Source: Agelaius tricolor (Eukaryota; Chordata; Aves; Passeriformes; Icteridae). From it: DNA of 64,000 nucleotides. The notes beneath the pieces are model-generated. The model was not told the origin of the DNA and searched no databases. It saw nothing but the letters and a program-made list of their open reading frames with translations. This document shows positions 1-12,956 of this stretch, one piece after another. The stretch spans positions 2,567,737-2,631,736 of the forward strand of contig JALJCS010000054.1 of the NCBI GenBank assembly GCA_023055355.1, written 5' to 3'. Position 1 is the stretch's first letter. Each line of letters starts with the position of its first letter. Both the position numbers and the translations under genes were made by a program.

Positions 1-1064
1 GAATACCATATATCAAGGAACATAAGTGACATGCGCAATAATTACTTTGACTCCACATCTCAGAGATCATAGAGCTTTACCTACCCCACATATGTTTTAC
101 ACATACTATGTACAGAAGTAGCTGCCAAAAGAAAACCCAAAATTTCAAAACTTACCATTCCTACTATTTTCACTCCTCGCAGAAGTTACAGCAACACACA
201 ACTCACCAGGGCCAAACTTTTCCTGAGTTTGCTTTTAAAGATTTAATAATGAACATGTACAACTTATAAAAAAATCTTATAAAAGGACTTGAAGTCATTA
301 GAGGAGATACTCTGCTGAAATGTGAGTCAGTCATGAGAAAGGGAAAAATATGTGTGTGTATATATTTTACCCCATTAAAATCATAGCTATTTGGTGCTTC
401 TTTAATTTAACTGGAGATTAAAGGGAAAGCATCTCATGCCAAGTCACAGTCCTTACCTGCCGTTAATCTTCAGCAGATCAACAGCCCAGCCTGTAAAAGG
501 GCTTCCAACACTCACTTTGGCCATCAGGCATGGCACCTTTTAACTGTTCTTAGAACATGTTTAAATTAGGAGAATTTAAAAACTTTCCACAATGCTTTCT
601 GACCTCAAAATGGGTGCTTTTTCTTCTTCAGATATGACAGTTACCACAGAGATCATCCATAGTGGTTTATCTCCTCCTTTAGCATTGATGGTAGTGGCCT
701 TCATCCACCTACTTTCATATTTTCAGTGTGTTACAAGACACTAAGGAAACATCAATTTCAGTTGTGTCTATAGAATCCTGTTAATCTCCCTAAACCTGAA
801 CAGAAAGATTTCCTTCAGTGAATGACAGAAGTTGATTTATTATTTATTGAACTTACTACAGAAACACAAGACAGCCTTGATGCCCAGAGAGCCCCACAAA
901 GCCTAACCATGAAGGGCTCAGGCTTCTGCAAATTTATAGCTTTAAATCAATACAAAATGTATGAAAAATTCAAGTGCAAACAAAAATCAATAGACACACA
1001 CATGGTTGTCTCCTACAGAATTTCTTCTTCAAATCCACAGGTAAAAAGCAAGGAACTCTATGGA

Positions 1065-1417
1065 CAGAGGCTGAGAGAGCTGGGATTTGTTCAGCCTGGA
1101 GAAAGCTCCAGGAAGAAATTCCAGCACCTTGCAGTACGTAAAACAGCTCCAAGAGAGCTGGAGAGAGACTTTGGACAAGGACGTGAAATGACAGTACAAG
1201 GAGGAATGCTGTCCCACTGACTGCAGGCAGGGTTAGATGGGATATTGGGGAGAAATTGTTCCCTGTGAGGGTGTAAGGTCCTGGCACAGGGTGCCCAGAG
1301 CAGCTGTGGCTACCCCTGGATCCCTGGAAGTGTCCAAGGCCAGGCTGGATGGGGCTTGGAACAACCTGGGACAGTGGGAGGTGCCTCTGCCCTTGGCAAA
1401 GTGGAGAATAGACGGAT
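1065..1417 (+). mobile_element. CR1 LINE 3'-end fragment
   Basis: The plus strand reads through the diagnostic avian CR1 landmarks in order: the gctgagagagctggg block, the gatgggatattgggg block, 'ccctgtgagg', and 'ctggatggggcttgga'. It is 5'-truncated and lacks the terminal gattctatgattc repeat. It lies antisense to ATRN. Confidence 0.9.
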
Positions 1418-3699
1418 GAAGTTACATCAACCTACAAGGAAAAGGGAAAGCACTCCCTCTATGTTCCCTGAGAACCTCCAGCCCAGCCAATCTCACTGGC
1501 ACTGCAGAAACTCATGTAGAACCTGTCTTACCACAGGACACTTGAGGCTTGAGGAGCCCAGGTCTCCAACTACGCAGTGTGAGTCACCAAACCCTCACGT
1601 CTGCACTCGTGCTTCCGTCCCACCTGCCCTGGGATACTGGAAATCAGTGGGATTTAGACAGTGGGAATACAGCAAAGGATGCCTCCTCCAGCACCACATC
1701 CTAGCTAATTGCACATCTTGCACTGCAAGCAAGCAAAGCTCAGGCACAGAAGCCTCTCTGATGCCTCAACCAGCTTTGATCTGATAACACAATTTCCACA
1801 TTGTGATTTCTTGTCTTTCCATATCACATGACAAATTCCCATAAGTGCTGAATAGAGAAATTAAGATCACATTTAAACTCCATCACTTTTAACACACAAT
1901 ACCCCTTTTCATCAGCCTCAGTGAAGATGATTTAGGCATATTTATAGTAACATTAACCACATTTCTTCTGTAGGGCAGTATTATTCTCAGAATAGACAAC
2001 TGAATACCAGTTGCCATCCAAACTGTCATTAAAATATGCTTCCAAACCTCCAAATTCCTATGTAAATAGAGTCATCATCAGAACATCTTTAGACCATATA
2101 AATAATTTGCCCTAATTAATTGATAGGAAAACTGAACCAAGGGGATTAAATTATGAACTGCATTGATTCCTGAAGTCTGTGATCATCTGTTCTCAAGGGA
2201 ACAGTAAAGTTAGAGGCTATAAAGTCATTTCAGCTTTTCCAGCCAGACCACACATTCCTGTTTCTACCCCTGTTTCTACAAATTCAAATCCCCATCCTCT
2301 CACATTCAAACATCAAACTTGCATAGAAATTGTTATTGTACCATTCACATAAGGCAATTCTGCTGGTACTGACATTTGCCTGCTGTCCCAGAAAGTGTTA
2401 TCAGCTCAGGTACTGAGAGAAGCTGAAAGTGATCCACAAATTACTGGTTTAACATGCTTTTAGTAGCACTAGAGTTTTCTTTGGGCTCATCAGATAAATT
2501 CAGATAAAACAAGTTAACAGACTATCAGAGTATCCACAAGAAAATTTTAAATTCCAGTAATATTAATATGGATGTTTCAGAAAAAGTGTGCATAGGCGGG
2601 AAGTCAAATCCTGGTTTTGACTTTGAACCACACCAACACCTCCTCAAAATGATTCATCCTCCAGAAGTTGAACGAGGGCATACTTAAACACCCATTACTA
2701 TTCCCAAAATGAAAACCAGTAACTTTAAAGAGTCACTGCAACCTGTGCTTGTGAGAAAGACACTGACCCAAATTTATAGACTGCCTGTTCTGTGTTTCAG
2801 TGTAATAAATCAATCCCTTAACTAAAGTGCACTGACACACTGTCAAACAAGGAGGCAGCAACTATACATAAATGCAAATGCAGAGTGTGTCTTGAACAAC
2901 AATACATTTCAACTTTTTCAACAAAACTAAAAGCAACTCACCCAACAATTCTGCCTGTTCCTGATCTCCCCTTGAAAAAAATTAAAATTAAAATAACCAG
3001 TGACCTCAAAACTAATTATTTCTCACTATATTATTTGGAATTCAGTACTTCTTTTCCAGCAAGCCAGCGACATCAATCTATGCTCCCAATTTGGATAAGC
3101 AGTATACTTTTTTCTAGCAGCACTAAAATCCTTAATAGGAAACAATGCTGGAGTTTTCCCTGTTTTTTGGGCATTTTTTTCTTGTAGCACTGGCCAGCCC
3201 AGTCAGCACTTCAGTTCCACACTACTCTGCAACTCAGGTCTTGCAAAGGCTGGAAATTCTGCAGCGTCACCTTTGATGATTTCACACAAGATCCAAGTAT
3301 GTAGCAAGCAGACACTAAGAGACCTAAGCTCTGAAATCCCTCTAAAACTCAAGTGACACTTTCCACTCTGGATTAACAGGAGATTGACTGTGTAAATTAA
3401 TCATTAAGAAGACAGGTGCACAACTCTGGTAGGAAACATGTTGCACCTTGCTGCAAAAAACCTTCACAAAACCACCCTGAAAAGCTTATTTTAGAGGAAC
3501 TCAAACATGTTCTTGATCATAACAAGCAATGAAATCTAAAAGCTGTGCTCATGGTAAACCTGAATCATAGATTTTCCCTAGATAGTGTAATTATATTCAA
3601 AATATCTGGAAGCAGTGACATGACACCAACATGTGGAAAACGACTAAACTGTGGCAGGAAAGAGATGATGACACAAGCACAAAGAAACTGAGGGGAAAA

Positions 3700-3795
3700 A
3701 CTAAAAAAAAAAAAACCAAAAAAAAACCCCACAAAACAAAACAACCACCAAAAACCAAAAACCGAAACCAAAACAAACAAACAAAAAAAACTAAA
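3700..3795. repeat. A-rich (AAACC/AAACA) simple repeat
   Basis: Nearly pure A and C on the plus strand, with runs of A separated by C or CC. It is low-complexity DNA; lysine/threonine-rich reading frames through it are artefacts. Confidence 0.85.
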
Positions 3796-6054
3796 GCCAC
3801 TCAATACACAGCTAATCCACTGCAGGAGTATTTTTTTTTTTTCATTGCAATGACTGAAAACTAAATAGCTTTTAATCCCAAAGTAATTGAAGACATTCCT
3901 TCCCTTTGCCATGAAAAAATATTAAACCCAACCTAAGTTTTCTGAATGGAAAAATACCTCTCACTTTCTGTATTTGAGTTTATAAAAGGAGTTTACAAAA
4001 AAAAGCTAATTCATCTATGCCAAGCTTCTTATCCTTTGAGTAGACAAGCACCACCTTGGAGACAGATATTAAATTTTCAAGCAATACAAACACTAATAAG
4101 AAAGTTCTTCCGAAGAGTGTTTTCCTAGCACAACTTTTTTTTTTTTCTTTCAGCTTATAGAAACTAGCAAAAAAAAAAAAAAAAAGGTTTCCGAGAATCA
4201 GGAAACAGAGGGCAAAGGCAAATAATAGAAAATCTGGGATTTTCACAGCTGTATTTGTACATCCTGCATAAAGCTAAGCAGCACTGTCTCGTGGTAAAGG
4301 TCATTACAGATAATTTTCACCCCAAAGATGATATGCAACCCCCTGTACCTACACGAAGCAACAACCTCCTATTTAAATTTTTGCAACACGCACTGAGCAC
4401 ACCCAAGCTAAGTTTGTGTACAACAGTGCTTTCACCTCTGCAGCTGTGAGCCCAGCAGGCACAGCAGGGAATAAAAGGTAGTTTACACACTGGAAAACCC
4501 TTGGCTGGAATGCCCAGACCACCTCTGTCAGCATGGCATCCCTTAAACCAGCTTAATTCCACTTCTGCATTTTCAGGAAACTGAAAATTCTGAATCTGGT
4601 GATACTGCGGGAAACTTGTTTCAGCAAGTGAAGCCACAACCAGGACCAGGAATATTTTCCAGATCCTGGGGTATCCAGGAAGTACTTCAAACAATCTGTT
4701 CTGATCAGCTGCCCCTCTTTAGCAGGAATATTGCTCAATTCATCAGTAAAACATTTAAATTCTTCTTCATCATGCAAGATGCACTAAGACACTTATTATC
4801 AGCCCAAAACAGAATCCATTTTCTTTCAATTATTCTCCAAATCCCCCACTATGCCAATGTCCCAAATTTAGGTTATCAGATTGCTACATAAAGCTTGTTC
4901 TGTGTGCAATTAAGGGCTCTTAACAACCCTAATGATGTCACAGCTCCGCAATAAGGACAGAGCCCTTACATTCTGAATATCCCAAGCCTTTCCCATTCAA
5001 GCCCAAACCATGCCTGGAATCATCTGTATGCAGCACACATCCACCAAAACCCTGCAAGCAACCTGCCTCTCCATCAAATAAATATTTATTTTAAGCAAAA
5101 GGAGGAAAAGTGACAGTCTCAAGTAGATCTAAAGGAACTTCTGTGAGGATCAGCCACGAACAAAGCAAGGGAACAAAAGCAGGAAACAAAAAGCAAACAT
5201 CCTTACTGCTCCAGTGTTTCGGTGACTAAATGGGTATTTCATTCAAAACTGTGCACAAAAGCAAATTATCGTCTCTGTTCACTGCTGTAAAATTGATCAC
5301 CAAATATTCCAGCCCAGCTTCCAAAATGCTGCAGTGGTTTAATGGGCAGATGTGAGCATGTGGCTGTGCAAAAGCAAAGCACTGCTGTAGTCCTTCTTAC
5401 AGTGAGTTCCAGTTTGGAGCAGCTCCCTCCTCCCCCAAAACTACTTCACTTGGGCCTGTTTTACTCTGTTTATTCACTATGCTTTAGAAGATGTGATTTA
5501 AAAGCTCTACTTGCAGGGAGTATTTTGAGTGCAGGAAAAAAAGAAGCAAAGCTCTATCTGGTCAAGAAGGTAATTCTAAGTGCTCTGCTTAGAACTTCAA
5601 ATCAGAAAAAAATTCTTCAAGGAAACCATTCAAGAAAAGAGGACCCAAGGGTATCCTAAATTAATACAGTAAGACAACAGCTTGGTCAGCAGCAGCATTA
5701 CTGCTAAATATAATAAAAATCCTACTAAATATAGGATTTTCAGCATGGATTTCACAAACATGTTAGGTGCAGGAAGCTCAGAGTGTGAAATTTGATTGCT
5801 CACAAAAGCTTCAGAGGAACAAGCCAGGAAAGTCAAATCCATCACATACATTTCACATATTATTTAAATTTATCAGAACATGGGATAAAAGGATCACTGG
5901 TCCTAGATTTTTTTTAATTAAAGAAAACAACTATTTTCTGTGAAAACAGTGCTAATTTCAGTCATTTTTTAGTATTTCAATATAAGTTATTTATGTTAAA
6001 TGTAAATTGATGAAGATGGTAACAAACCCTGGTTGGACCTGAGCTTATTTTATT

Positions 6055-6219
6055 GGTTTCCAAGGGAAGCTGTGGCTGCCCCATTCCTGGAAGTGCTCAA
6101 GATCAGGCTGGACAGGGCTTGGAGCAACCTGGTCCAACAGAAGGTGTCCCTGCCCACGGCAGGGGGTTAGAATGAGAAGAGCTTTAAGGTTCCTTCCAAC
6201 CCAAACCATTCTGTGATTA
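6055..6219 (+). mobile_element. CR1 LINE 3'-end fragment
   Basis: Contains 'gaagctgtggctgcccc', 'ggacagggcttggagcaacc', 'ggtgtccctgccca' and ends with 'aaccattctgtgatta', the normal 3' terminus of CR1. Confidence 0.92.
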
Positions 6220-6927
6220 CTTTGCATCCAAAACGAAAGGAACAATAGAGACTGAAATACTGGAAAAATCTAGAGCAGTGTCAGACAAGTGCTAAGGGAC
6301 TCGGGCAGGTATTCCCTGATCTTTACAGAAACAGAGAAATGACGCAAATGGTGACTGCTGCAGATAAGGAGGCGTTTAGTCCAAGTCAGTGATATGCTCC
6401 TGGATTTGGCAGGCACAGGAATGTTATCCTTCATCTGCTCTGCTCCACGAGGTCTCATGCTCAGACGTGCTCAGCAGGAAGACAGGAACAGGACAGGACT
6501 TCTCTCTCTCATACATGGAGTGTTCAGTAATTCAAACCACTAAAGCTCCAACAGGCAAGGCACTGGATGTTTGTGAGGCAGAGATGATGGGGAGGATCCA
6601 GCACGAGCTGTTTTGTCTGACTGCTCTGAATTTTCCACTACTGCCTCCTTACTATAAAGCACTCTGAAAATAAGCAGTGAGCTTACTGCAAACATTAACA
6701 AAACCTCCCGCAAGTCAAATATTTATGCTGCTCGTTCAGTGCACGGCAAAAACTGCAGAACAACTCAGATATTTCAAAAATACTGAATTATTTCACAGGT
6801 GAAGTTTAGCTCTTAAAAGAGCCCTAGTAAAATATCAGATTGTCCAATAAAACAGTGAGAGGAGCAATAACAGAGAATTCACATTAAATATTACCCACGA
6901 ACTTCTCAATGAACAGATCATTTAAAC

Positions 6928-7005
6928 AGAATCATGGAATGGTCTGGGTGGGAAAGGACCTCGAAGACCTCCTTGACCTTCCACTGAACCAGGTTGCTCC
7001 AAGCC
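6928..7005 (-). mobile_element. CR1 LINE 3' terminus, short
   Basis: Starts with 'agaatcatggaatggtctgg' and continues to 'aggttgctccaagcc', the reverse complement of the CR1 end. Only about 80 bp remain and the central part is deleted. Confidence 0.85.
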
Positions 7006-8047
7006 ACAAAATAGATAATATTTATATATTATATACATGTATGGATAGACAGAAATATAGATATGCATTCATAAGGATATCCACACATACCTCCAAGAAC
7101 TAAATAACAACATATATTTGTTCTTTTTTTCCTCAGTGCATTCATTAAAACTGATGATGTTTAAGTATTCCCTACTCAAATAGTTTCTTCTTTTTTACCA
7201 GGGCACAGTGTTTGAGCAAGTCTTTCATTAAGCAGCAAGAAAGAGAAAATCATTTTAAAGCACAATAATACCCTAATGAAAAGGGAGGAACAGAATGGGG
7301 ATCAGGCACAAATGCAGGCCCCAGATCCAATTTGAGCACTTAAACTGATTTGACTCAAATTGCCAACATCCTTGGATCTATTAAGCATCTTCCTGACCTT
7401 CTTAAATCTACAAATGCCTCAGGTAGCTTCCTAAAGAAAACAGTTTGTATTTAAGCTTTTGACCAAAAGTTCTTATTTATTTAACAAAGAGAATTGTGAT
7501 GGTTCTTTTCCAGCTCACAACTATCTCAGGCAGTGATTTAGACAAACCTAGAGATAAAATTCCTCTTCACTGTAATATTCTTTGGCCAAGCACACTCTAC
7601 TACCACCAAGTCCTTCACAACATTTAATCAGCAACACGTAACTGCTCCCACTGTATTACTATAAAGGAAGTTCAAAGGATACACGATACACTCTAATCTG
7701 TTTTTTACTCCCCAACTGTCAGGTTGCATGGTTAAGTCCTGCTTAGTATTTGCCATCTTCCACCACAATAAGAGTATTATCATGAAAGGAGCACTAGTGC
7801 CTTTACACACAAAATCCATATTCCTGGAATAATTTGGTATTTTACTACATTGTCAAAATATTATTTTCAGCTACCATCGAACATCAAACTGCCCATCAGT
7901 GAGCCTACACACACAATCCACATGCACTAACTTGAAGAAGTCAAACATTATCCTGAATTTGTTAATCCAACCCTTTACAATCTCAGGACAATAAATGGAA
8001 GTGAACCAGAGGTCATTTCTTGCTCTGTGCTTTACTTGCCTTGTATG

Positions 8048-8440
8048 GTGAGGAGGGGCTGGGGGAACTGGGAGGGCTCAGCCTGGAAAAACTCAAGGTC
8101 AGAATGAGAAGAGCTCATTCTCATTCACTCCCTAAAACTACCAGACAGAAGGGTGCAGCCAGGGGGAGTCAGGCTCTGCTCCCAGGGAACAAGAGACAGG
8201 ATCAAGAGGAAATGGCCTCAAGTTGCACTTTTGGTGCGGGGTTAGACTGGATACTGGGGAAAATGTCTGCATGGAAGGGTTGGTCAGGCACTGGAACAGA
8301 CTGCCCAGGAAAGTGGCTGAGTTCCTACCCCTGGAAGTGTTCAAAAACACATAGGTATGGTTAGTGGTGGTCTTGGCAGTGCTGGGGGCAGCTAGACTGG
8401 ATCATCTTAGAGGGCTTTTCCACCTTGAATTCCATCTGCT
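8048..8440 (+). mobile_element. CR1 LINE 3'-end fragment (older subfamily)
   Basis: Carries 'gaggaaatggcctcaagttg', 'ggttagactggata' and 'gttagtggtggtcttggcag', typical of the longer CR1 subfamily rather than the 'ggatggggcttggag' type. It ends near 'gagggcttttccacc'. Confidence 0.9.
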
Positions 8441-10749
8441 ATTCAGGCAGCTGGCTGACAACTCAGTTTGGGCAGGATGAGAGGTTGTGTCACTGAGCTG
8501 CAGACAGTGCTTTGAACAGTCTGTTAACAAAGTGTGCAGCCTCTTTTTGATTGTACAATAATCAATGCTGCCAATTTCACTCTCAAGTTCGAAGCTCCCA
8601 CTGCTCCAAATGCTATCTCAGGATGCTCCTGCAGCTCTGTGACTGGGGAATTTCTCATCCCTCCCAGCAGCAGCTCCTCTCCTGCCCATATCATGGTAGC
8701 TCGAAGGCCACAGCAGCCTCCAGCCAGCCCAGAGCCCTCTGGAGGTTTATACTGAAATAGAAGACACAAGCACATCAGGCACATTCTGTGTTTTCTGTTT
8801 CAGCTTCTGTTAATACCAAGATGTTTATCTTTGAACAATTAAAGTGGCTGGTTCTTAGAAAAAAGTCACCTGAAGTCCTTCCTAAATCAGCCTTCCACCT
8901 GTAAAAAAGCATCACTGATCTGGGTGTGTTACTCATACATCTAATTGCAGTCTAAAAAAAAAGATTTCCCAGGGAAAAAGGGAAACGGAATATTAGAAGA
9001 CTGCAACTCAATGCTATAATGTTCATCCTTCACTGTGAACACAAGAAGATGTGAGAGATTAGTAGGTTAGTGAAGCACAAGGTGTAACTTTACAGTGTAA
9101 ATGAAAACAGTCAAGGCCACAAATACAGTCATCATATCCATCTAGATAAGACAGGATGATTAACATGCCAAATTTAATTACATCTCTCAGTCCAGCAGAT
9201 AAGCACATAGAATACACTGCACTTAGAAAATAATTTTCACCTGCTCTTCTACTTCCCATTTGTACCTATGGCATCTAACAACACATGAAGTCCTTTAAAG
9301 CCAAACTCTTGACAACCGTGAACCAAACAAAAACCTCCTGCAGAGCCAATTCTACAGGAGACAGAGCAAACTCAAGGCATGTGAAAGAAGACACATGACT
9401 GCAAAACTATGACCATTGTTTACATTTCTCAGAGCTCCAAGTTTAAAAACATGACTAGAAATTCCAATTCCTTAATCAACTAATAAACAGACAAACCTTC
9501 TACAGAGAAAAACATGTATTATATTTTCAGGCAACATTTTAGACTAGAATTATATGCAAGAAAGAAAAAAGAAGTTTTACCAAAACAGGTAAGAGGATAA
9601 AAGATTGAGGTTCTATTAGCAGTAAATATATACCAATTCTTTTTTTTACTTGGCATTACTATTCGGAAAAGAAGTCTCTCAAATCCAGTCCCCTAAAAAC
9701 CACAAATAGCCTAAGTTTCTCCAAGAGAGTAACAGGTATGAGGCTATTCCTTAAAGCACTTTCCCAGCTAAAAGAAAATGCTTTTCATGACAGCGGCAGA
9801 AAGACATTAAAAAGGCAGGTCTGGACTTCCAGGGTTTGCCTAGCCTGGAATTGTTTCTATACAAAACTCCTTTCAAACTGTTTGCAATACACGTACATCT
9901 ACAGACGGTCAATAAACATGAATAAAAAAATTAAAGTATTTTTCTTCCATGAGTTCAGGTTATATAGACAGTTACCCTCCTCCCAAATCAATAAGGAACA
10001 TCATCGGAGGGTGCTTGGTACTTTCAGCAGCTCCCCAAGAAAGCAGTCACTGCCTAGGAAAATCATCCTTTTCTCATTTCCTTCTCTTCCAGGAATCAGC
10101 CCTGCCAGGGAATTCACCTAATGCATGCAGACACACACACTGGCTCTGCCACTGCCACAGCTGACGAATCCAAGGCAGGTAACCATCTTACAGAAATAAA
10201 TCTTTGCCATAATACAGAAGCCAGGGAGCATCCTCAGCCTATTCCCATGAAGATTTCCATTTTCTCATCCAGTGGGATACACCTCAGACACACAACCCAA
10301 CCGAGTAACTCAACACTAAAAGAACTGGCCCCAGCACTGCAGAAAGGCACTTCCATCAGCATATAGCCCAAAAATCACTGTCCTGTGCAGACACCCCTCA
10401 TTCCCACACACAGTTGTTTGCACTTGGCCTGGACCAGTGCAGAGCCAGGGGATTCCATCCCCCTGCCCAGAGCCCTTTAGCCTTTTTTTCCTCAAAAAAA
10501 AAAATACTCTGAAGCAGCAGGACTCTCCCAATACCCTCTGTCCTGTTTAATCCCCTCCCACTGCCCAGTCTTGTCTCCCCACAAGCCCAGGAGCGTTTTC
10601 CCACCAGGCTGCTATTCCCACTGTCCCTCCCCAAAAGCCAGCAGCATTAGATCTCCAGACAATGAGCCTCCCAAATGCCAGCTACTCCCATAAGGATACT
10701 GCTTCTCTCACCTGCATCTACTTCTCCTGAAATAACCTTTAACCAAAAC

Positions 10750-12150
10750 CAGCACCTGCTGATCTGCGAAGAGGAGCTTCTTCAACTCCCCTCCAAACAC
10801 CTCTAGAGTCTCCACACCGCCCTAACGCCCACTTGCAAGCCCTTCTCCTCCAACCTGTTCTAAGTGTGATCTAGTCCCATCCACACATTAGTCCTTCTCC
10901 CCGCCCAGGAACTGGCCCCACACCCATGCTTGTCCTCCTCTGTCCACCTGCTCCTCACTGCTTCCATCGGCTCCACATCCACACAAAAAGCCATCCCCAT
11001 TCACCCACCATCCTTACACTTCCATTTATAAGTTCCTAACCCTGCTGCCAAAAAAATATCGCCATACCCACTCCCCTCCAGCTTTACTTTCTGTCTGGAC
11101 CTACTAACACTTAAACCCAACATTTTCCTGGCTCTGCATACCATCAAACCCAGATCCCACTGATCCAGTGCCCTAAAGCCACATCCCTGCTCCTACACAG
11201 CCCCTTAGAATCACAACTGATCACCAGTAACGCCTGTGAAACCCCAGCCAACCAACATGCCTCTCTGCATAACAAACATCCTGTACTCACCAACTGGGGC
11301 ACTAAACATCCACATCCCATTGCTCCCCCAGGAAGCCCAACCACTCACCTCCTCTGGGGAATGCCAGACCAAGTCTTCCACACTGTCACCCCATCACACC
11401 CATGCTGCCATCACCCCTCAAGCCTGTTTCTGCACACCCACCTCTCCCTCTGCATGCAAATCCCTTCTGTCCCCCTTCATGACTCCTGCCCATCCCTTTA
11501 CACCCACATCCCCCTGAATCAGGCCCATGCTCACACCCTCACTGCCCAGAGACCCAGCCCCTACTGTCCCCTCAAGGTGCTCCTATCCTGCCCTAACACC
11601 TGCACCTGTCCCTTGCCTTTATCATCACCTGAGTGTCCCTCACCATTCCTTTGACCTGCCACTCACCCTTAGTGTCACTTCCATTTACCGCTCACCTTTC
11701 ACCTCACCTGGTCCCGCCCCTCACCTTTACTGTCACCCGGCCCTTCCCCTTGCACCACGACCCTGCTACCCTCACTCCCCCCTGGACCCTCCTCAGCCTC
11801 CCACCCCGTTTGAGTGCCCAAACCTGCTCCTCGTACCCACCCCCCTATTGCCCTCAAGTGCCCCTTAGGGCAACCTGACCCGGGACCCCGAGCCACTGCC
11901 GTGTGTTCTCCTTCCTCCCTTGCCCTGTCCCTCCCGCCCATCGCTGATGTGGTTGCCACACTCTCCCCTCGGTACTCCAAACCAGCCCGATCGCCACGGT
12001 CCAAACGAACTCCCCACCCAAACCAGCCCCTCACTTGAACCAGACTTTCATGCCCGTACCCCAAACCTAACCCCTCACTCCTGAACCAGCCCCGAACCTC
12101 CAAACCAGCCCCGGACCAGCCCCGACCCCCCGTCCACACGGACCGCCCGC
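10750..12150. other. C-rich / G-poor skewed tract in promoter-proximal ATRN intron 1
   Basis: The plus strand is dominated by CCC, CAC and CTC words with few G. The ATRN RNA strand (minus) is therefore G-rich for about 1.4 kb after the first exon. No exon or protein domain is seen; the overlapping proline/serine-rich reading frames are compositional. Confidence 0.8.
11979..12125. repeat. Degenerate (aaccagcccc)n minisatellite
   Basis: The words 'aaccagcccg', 'aaccagcccc', 'gaaccagcccc' and 'ggaccagccccg' recur at irregular 10-40 bp spacing. It lies about 90 bp beyond the exon 1 donor inside ATRN intron 1. Confidence 0.75.
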
Positions 12151-12212
12151 GTCCCCGCGCTTCGTGCCCCACCGCAGGGCACGTCCCCGCCCCTCGCCCC
12201 GCGGGGGCTCAC

Positions 12213-12451
12213 CTGAAGCGCCCCCCGCAGTGCTGGCACTGGTCGCCCACCCAGCCAGGCTGGCACTCGCACTGCCCGGTGCCCGGCTGGCACCGCCCGC
12301 CGTTGGCGCACGGCTTGTCGCATTCCTTGGAGACCGCCACCTCCTCTCCGGCGGCGGCGGCGGGGCCCAGCACCAACAGCAGCAGCAGCGCCAGCAGCGG
12401 CGGCGGTGCCGGTGACCTCCCGCCCCGCCTGCCCGGTCCCCGCCGCGCCAT
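12213..12451 (-). CDS. ATRN: Attractin, first coding exon (partial CDS)
   Basis: Attractin is a large cell-surface/secreted glycoprotein (EGF, CUB, kelch, C-type lectin, PSI and laminin-EGF domains) involved in melanocortin/agouti signalling and myelin maintenance. Only the N-terminus is here: 79 codons plus two bases. Counting from the ATG at 12451, residues 1-15 are basic and proline-rich, and about 16-34 form a leucine/alanine signal-peptide core. Cys44, 48, 54, 61, 63 and 72 have exact EGF spacing (C-x3-C-x5-C-x6-C-x-C-x8-C). The end, GWVGDQCQHCGGRFR, is the attractin EGF-to-CUB junction. The exon stops at CAG|GTGAG (phase 2), matching the known family boundary. Two further in-frame ATGs (12499 and 12511) would add 16 or 20 residues. 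I prefer 12451 because the signal peptide starts there, though no ATG has a purine at -3. The paralogue ATRNL1 fits less well: its EGF module lacks CANGGRC-like spacing. Confidence 0.93.
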
Positions 12452-12660
12452 CTGCGGCCGCTGCCGGGTCGGAGCGGGGCGGGCGGGGGGCGGCGGCATA
12501 ACGCGGACCATCGGCCGCCGCGGGGCCTCCGCCGATCCCGCTACGGTGGCCGCGAGTGGGGGGGGGAACCGGCAGGGCGGGGTCAGTGACGTCACGGCGC
12601 GGCCATGGCGGCGGGGAGGGGGCGGATCAGGGACTCGCAGTCACAAGGGCCGTGCCGCTG
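12452..12660 (-). promoter_or_regulatory. ATRN: ATRN 5' UTR and CpG-island promoter
   Basis: Very GC- and CpG-rich DNA directly upstream of the ATRN start codon. It contains GC boxes around 12475-12495 and near 12615, a perfect palindromic cAMP response element TGACGTCA at 12587-12594, and a YY1-like 'gccatggcggcgg' near 12601. No TATA box is visible, as expected for a housekeeping-type promoter. The transcription start cannot be fixed from sequence. Divergent transcription to the right is possible but not shown. Confidence 0.75.
12587..12594. promoter_or_regulatory. Consensus CRE (TGACGTCA)
   Basis: Full palindromic CREB/ATF site in the CpG island, about 140 bp upstream of the preferred ATRN start codon. 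In CpG-island promoters such sites are often functional when unmethylated; occupancy here is inferred. Confidence 0.6.
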
Positions 12661-12956
12661 ATTACAGTCTCTAGTGTAGAAAGAGTGGAAGCAGTTCTAC
12701 TCTGCTACATCTGCAGAGCTCTTCACTTAGGGGTGAGTTTCTCATCTCAGCAAGGTTAACAAGCACAGTTTAAAGGACATGGCAATTCCCAAACCATGAA
12801 ATGGCATTTCCCAGGAAATTAGTCGATTTAAAACTGAGCTGTAAAATTAAAGCCCCTTTACTGCTCCCCATTAGTTAAATATTACAGGTGAGAAAGCAGC
12901 AGCTGGCACAGATACAACACCAGCACTGCCCCTGTGAAAGGGGCAATAGGAGTAAC

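Larger units (their letters stand above)
1..12212 (-). other. ATRN: ATRN intron 1 (partial)
   Basis: This is the part of intron 1 that follows the first coding exon on the minus strand; the next exon lies outside the window. It opens with GT at 12212-12211 (GTGAG context). The stretch is A/T-rich from 1 to about 10700 and strongly C-rich on the plus strand from about 10750 to 12150. It contains four CR1 fragments, an A-rich simple repeat near 3.7 kb and a T-run/A-run pair at about 4.13-4.19 kb. I examined the open reading frames in it and found no recognisable domain, so I see no second gene. The intron assignment rests on the exon 1 identification. Confidence 0.85.

Noticed and set aside
11236..12172. 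Proline/threonine-rich ORFs on the plus strand and glycine-rich ones on the minus strand
   Set aside because: Translation of the C-rich skewed intron tract; mucin-like composition is an artefact.
12209..12595. 128-residue version of the ATRN N-terminus starting at 12595
   Set aside because: The codon at 12595 is GTG inside the CRE, not ATG; the exon also ends at 12213, so the last codon is split by the intron.
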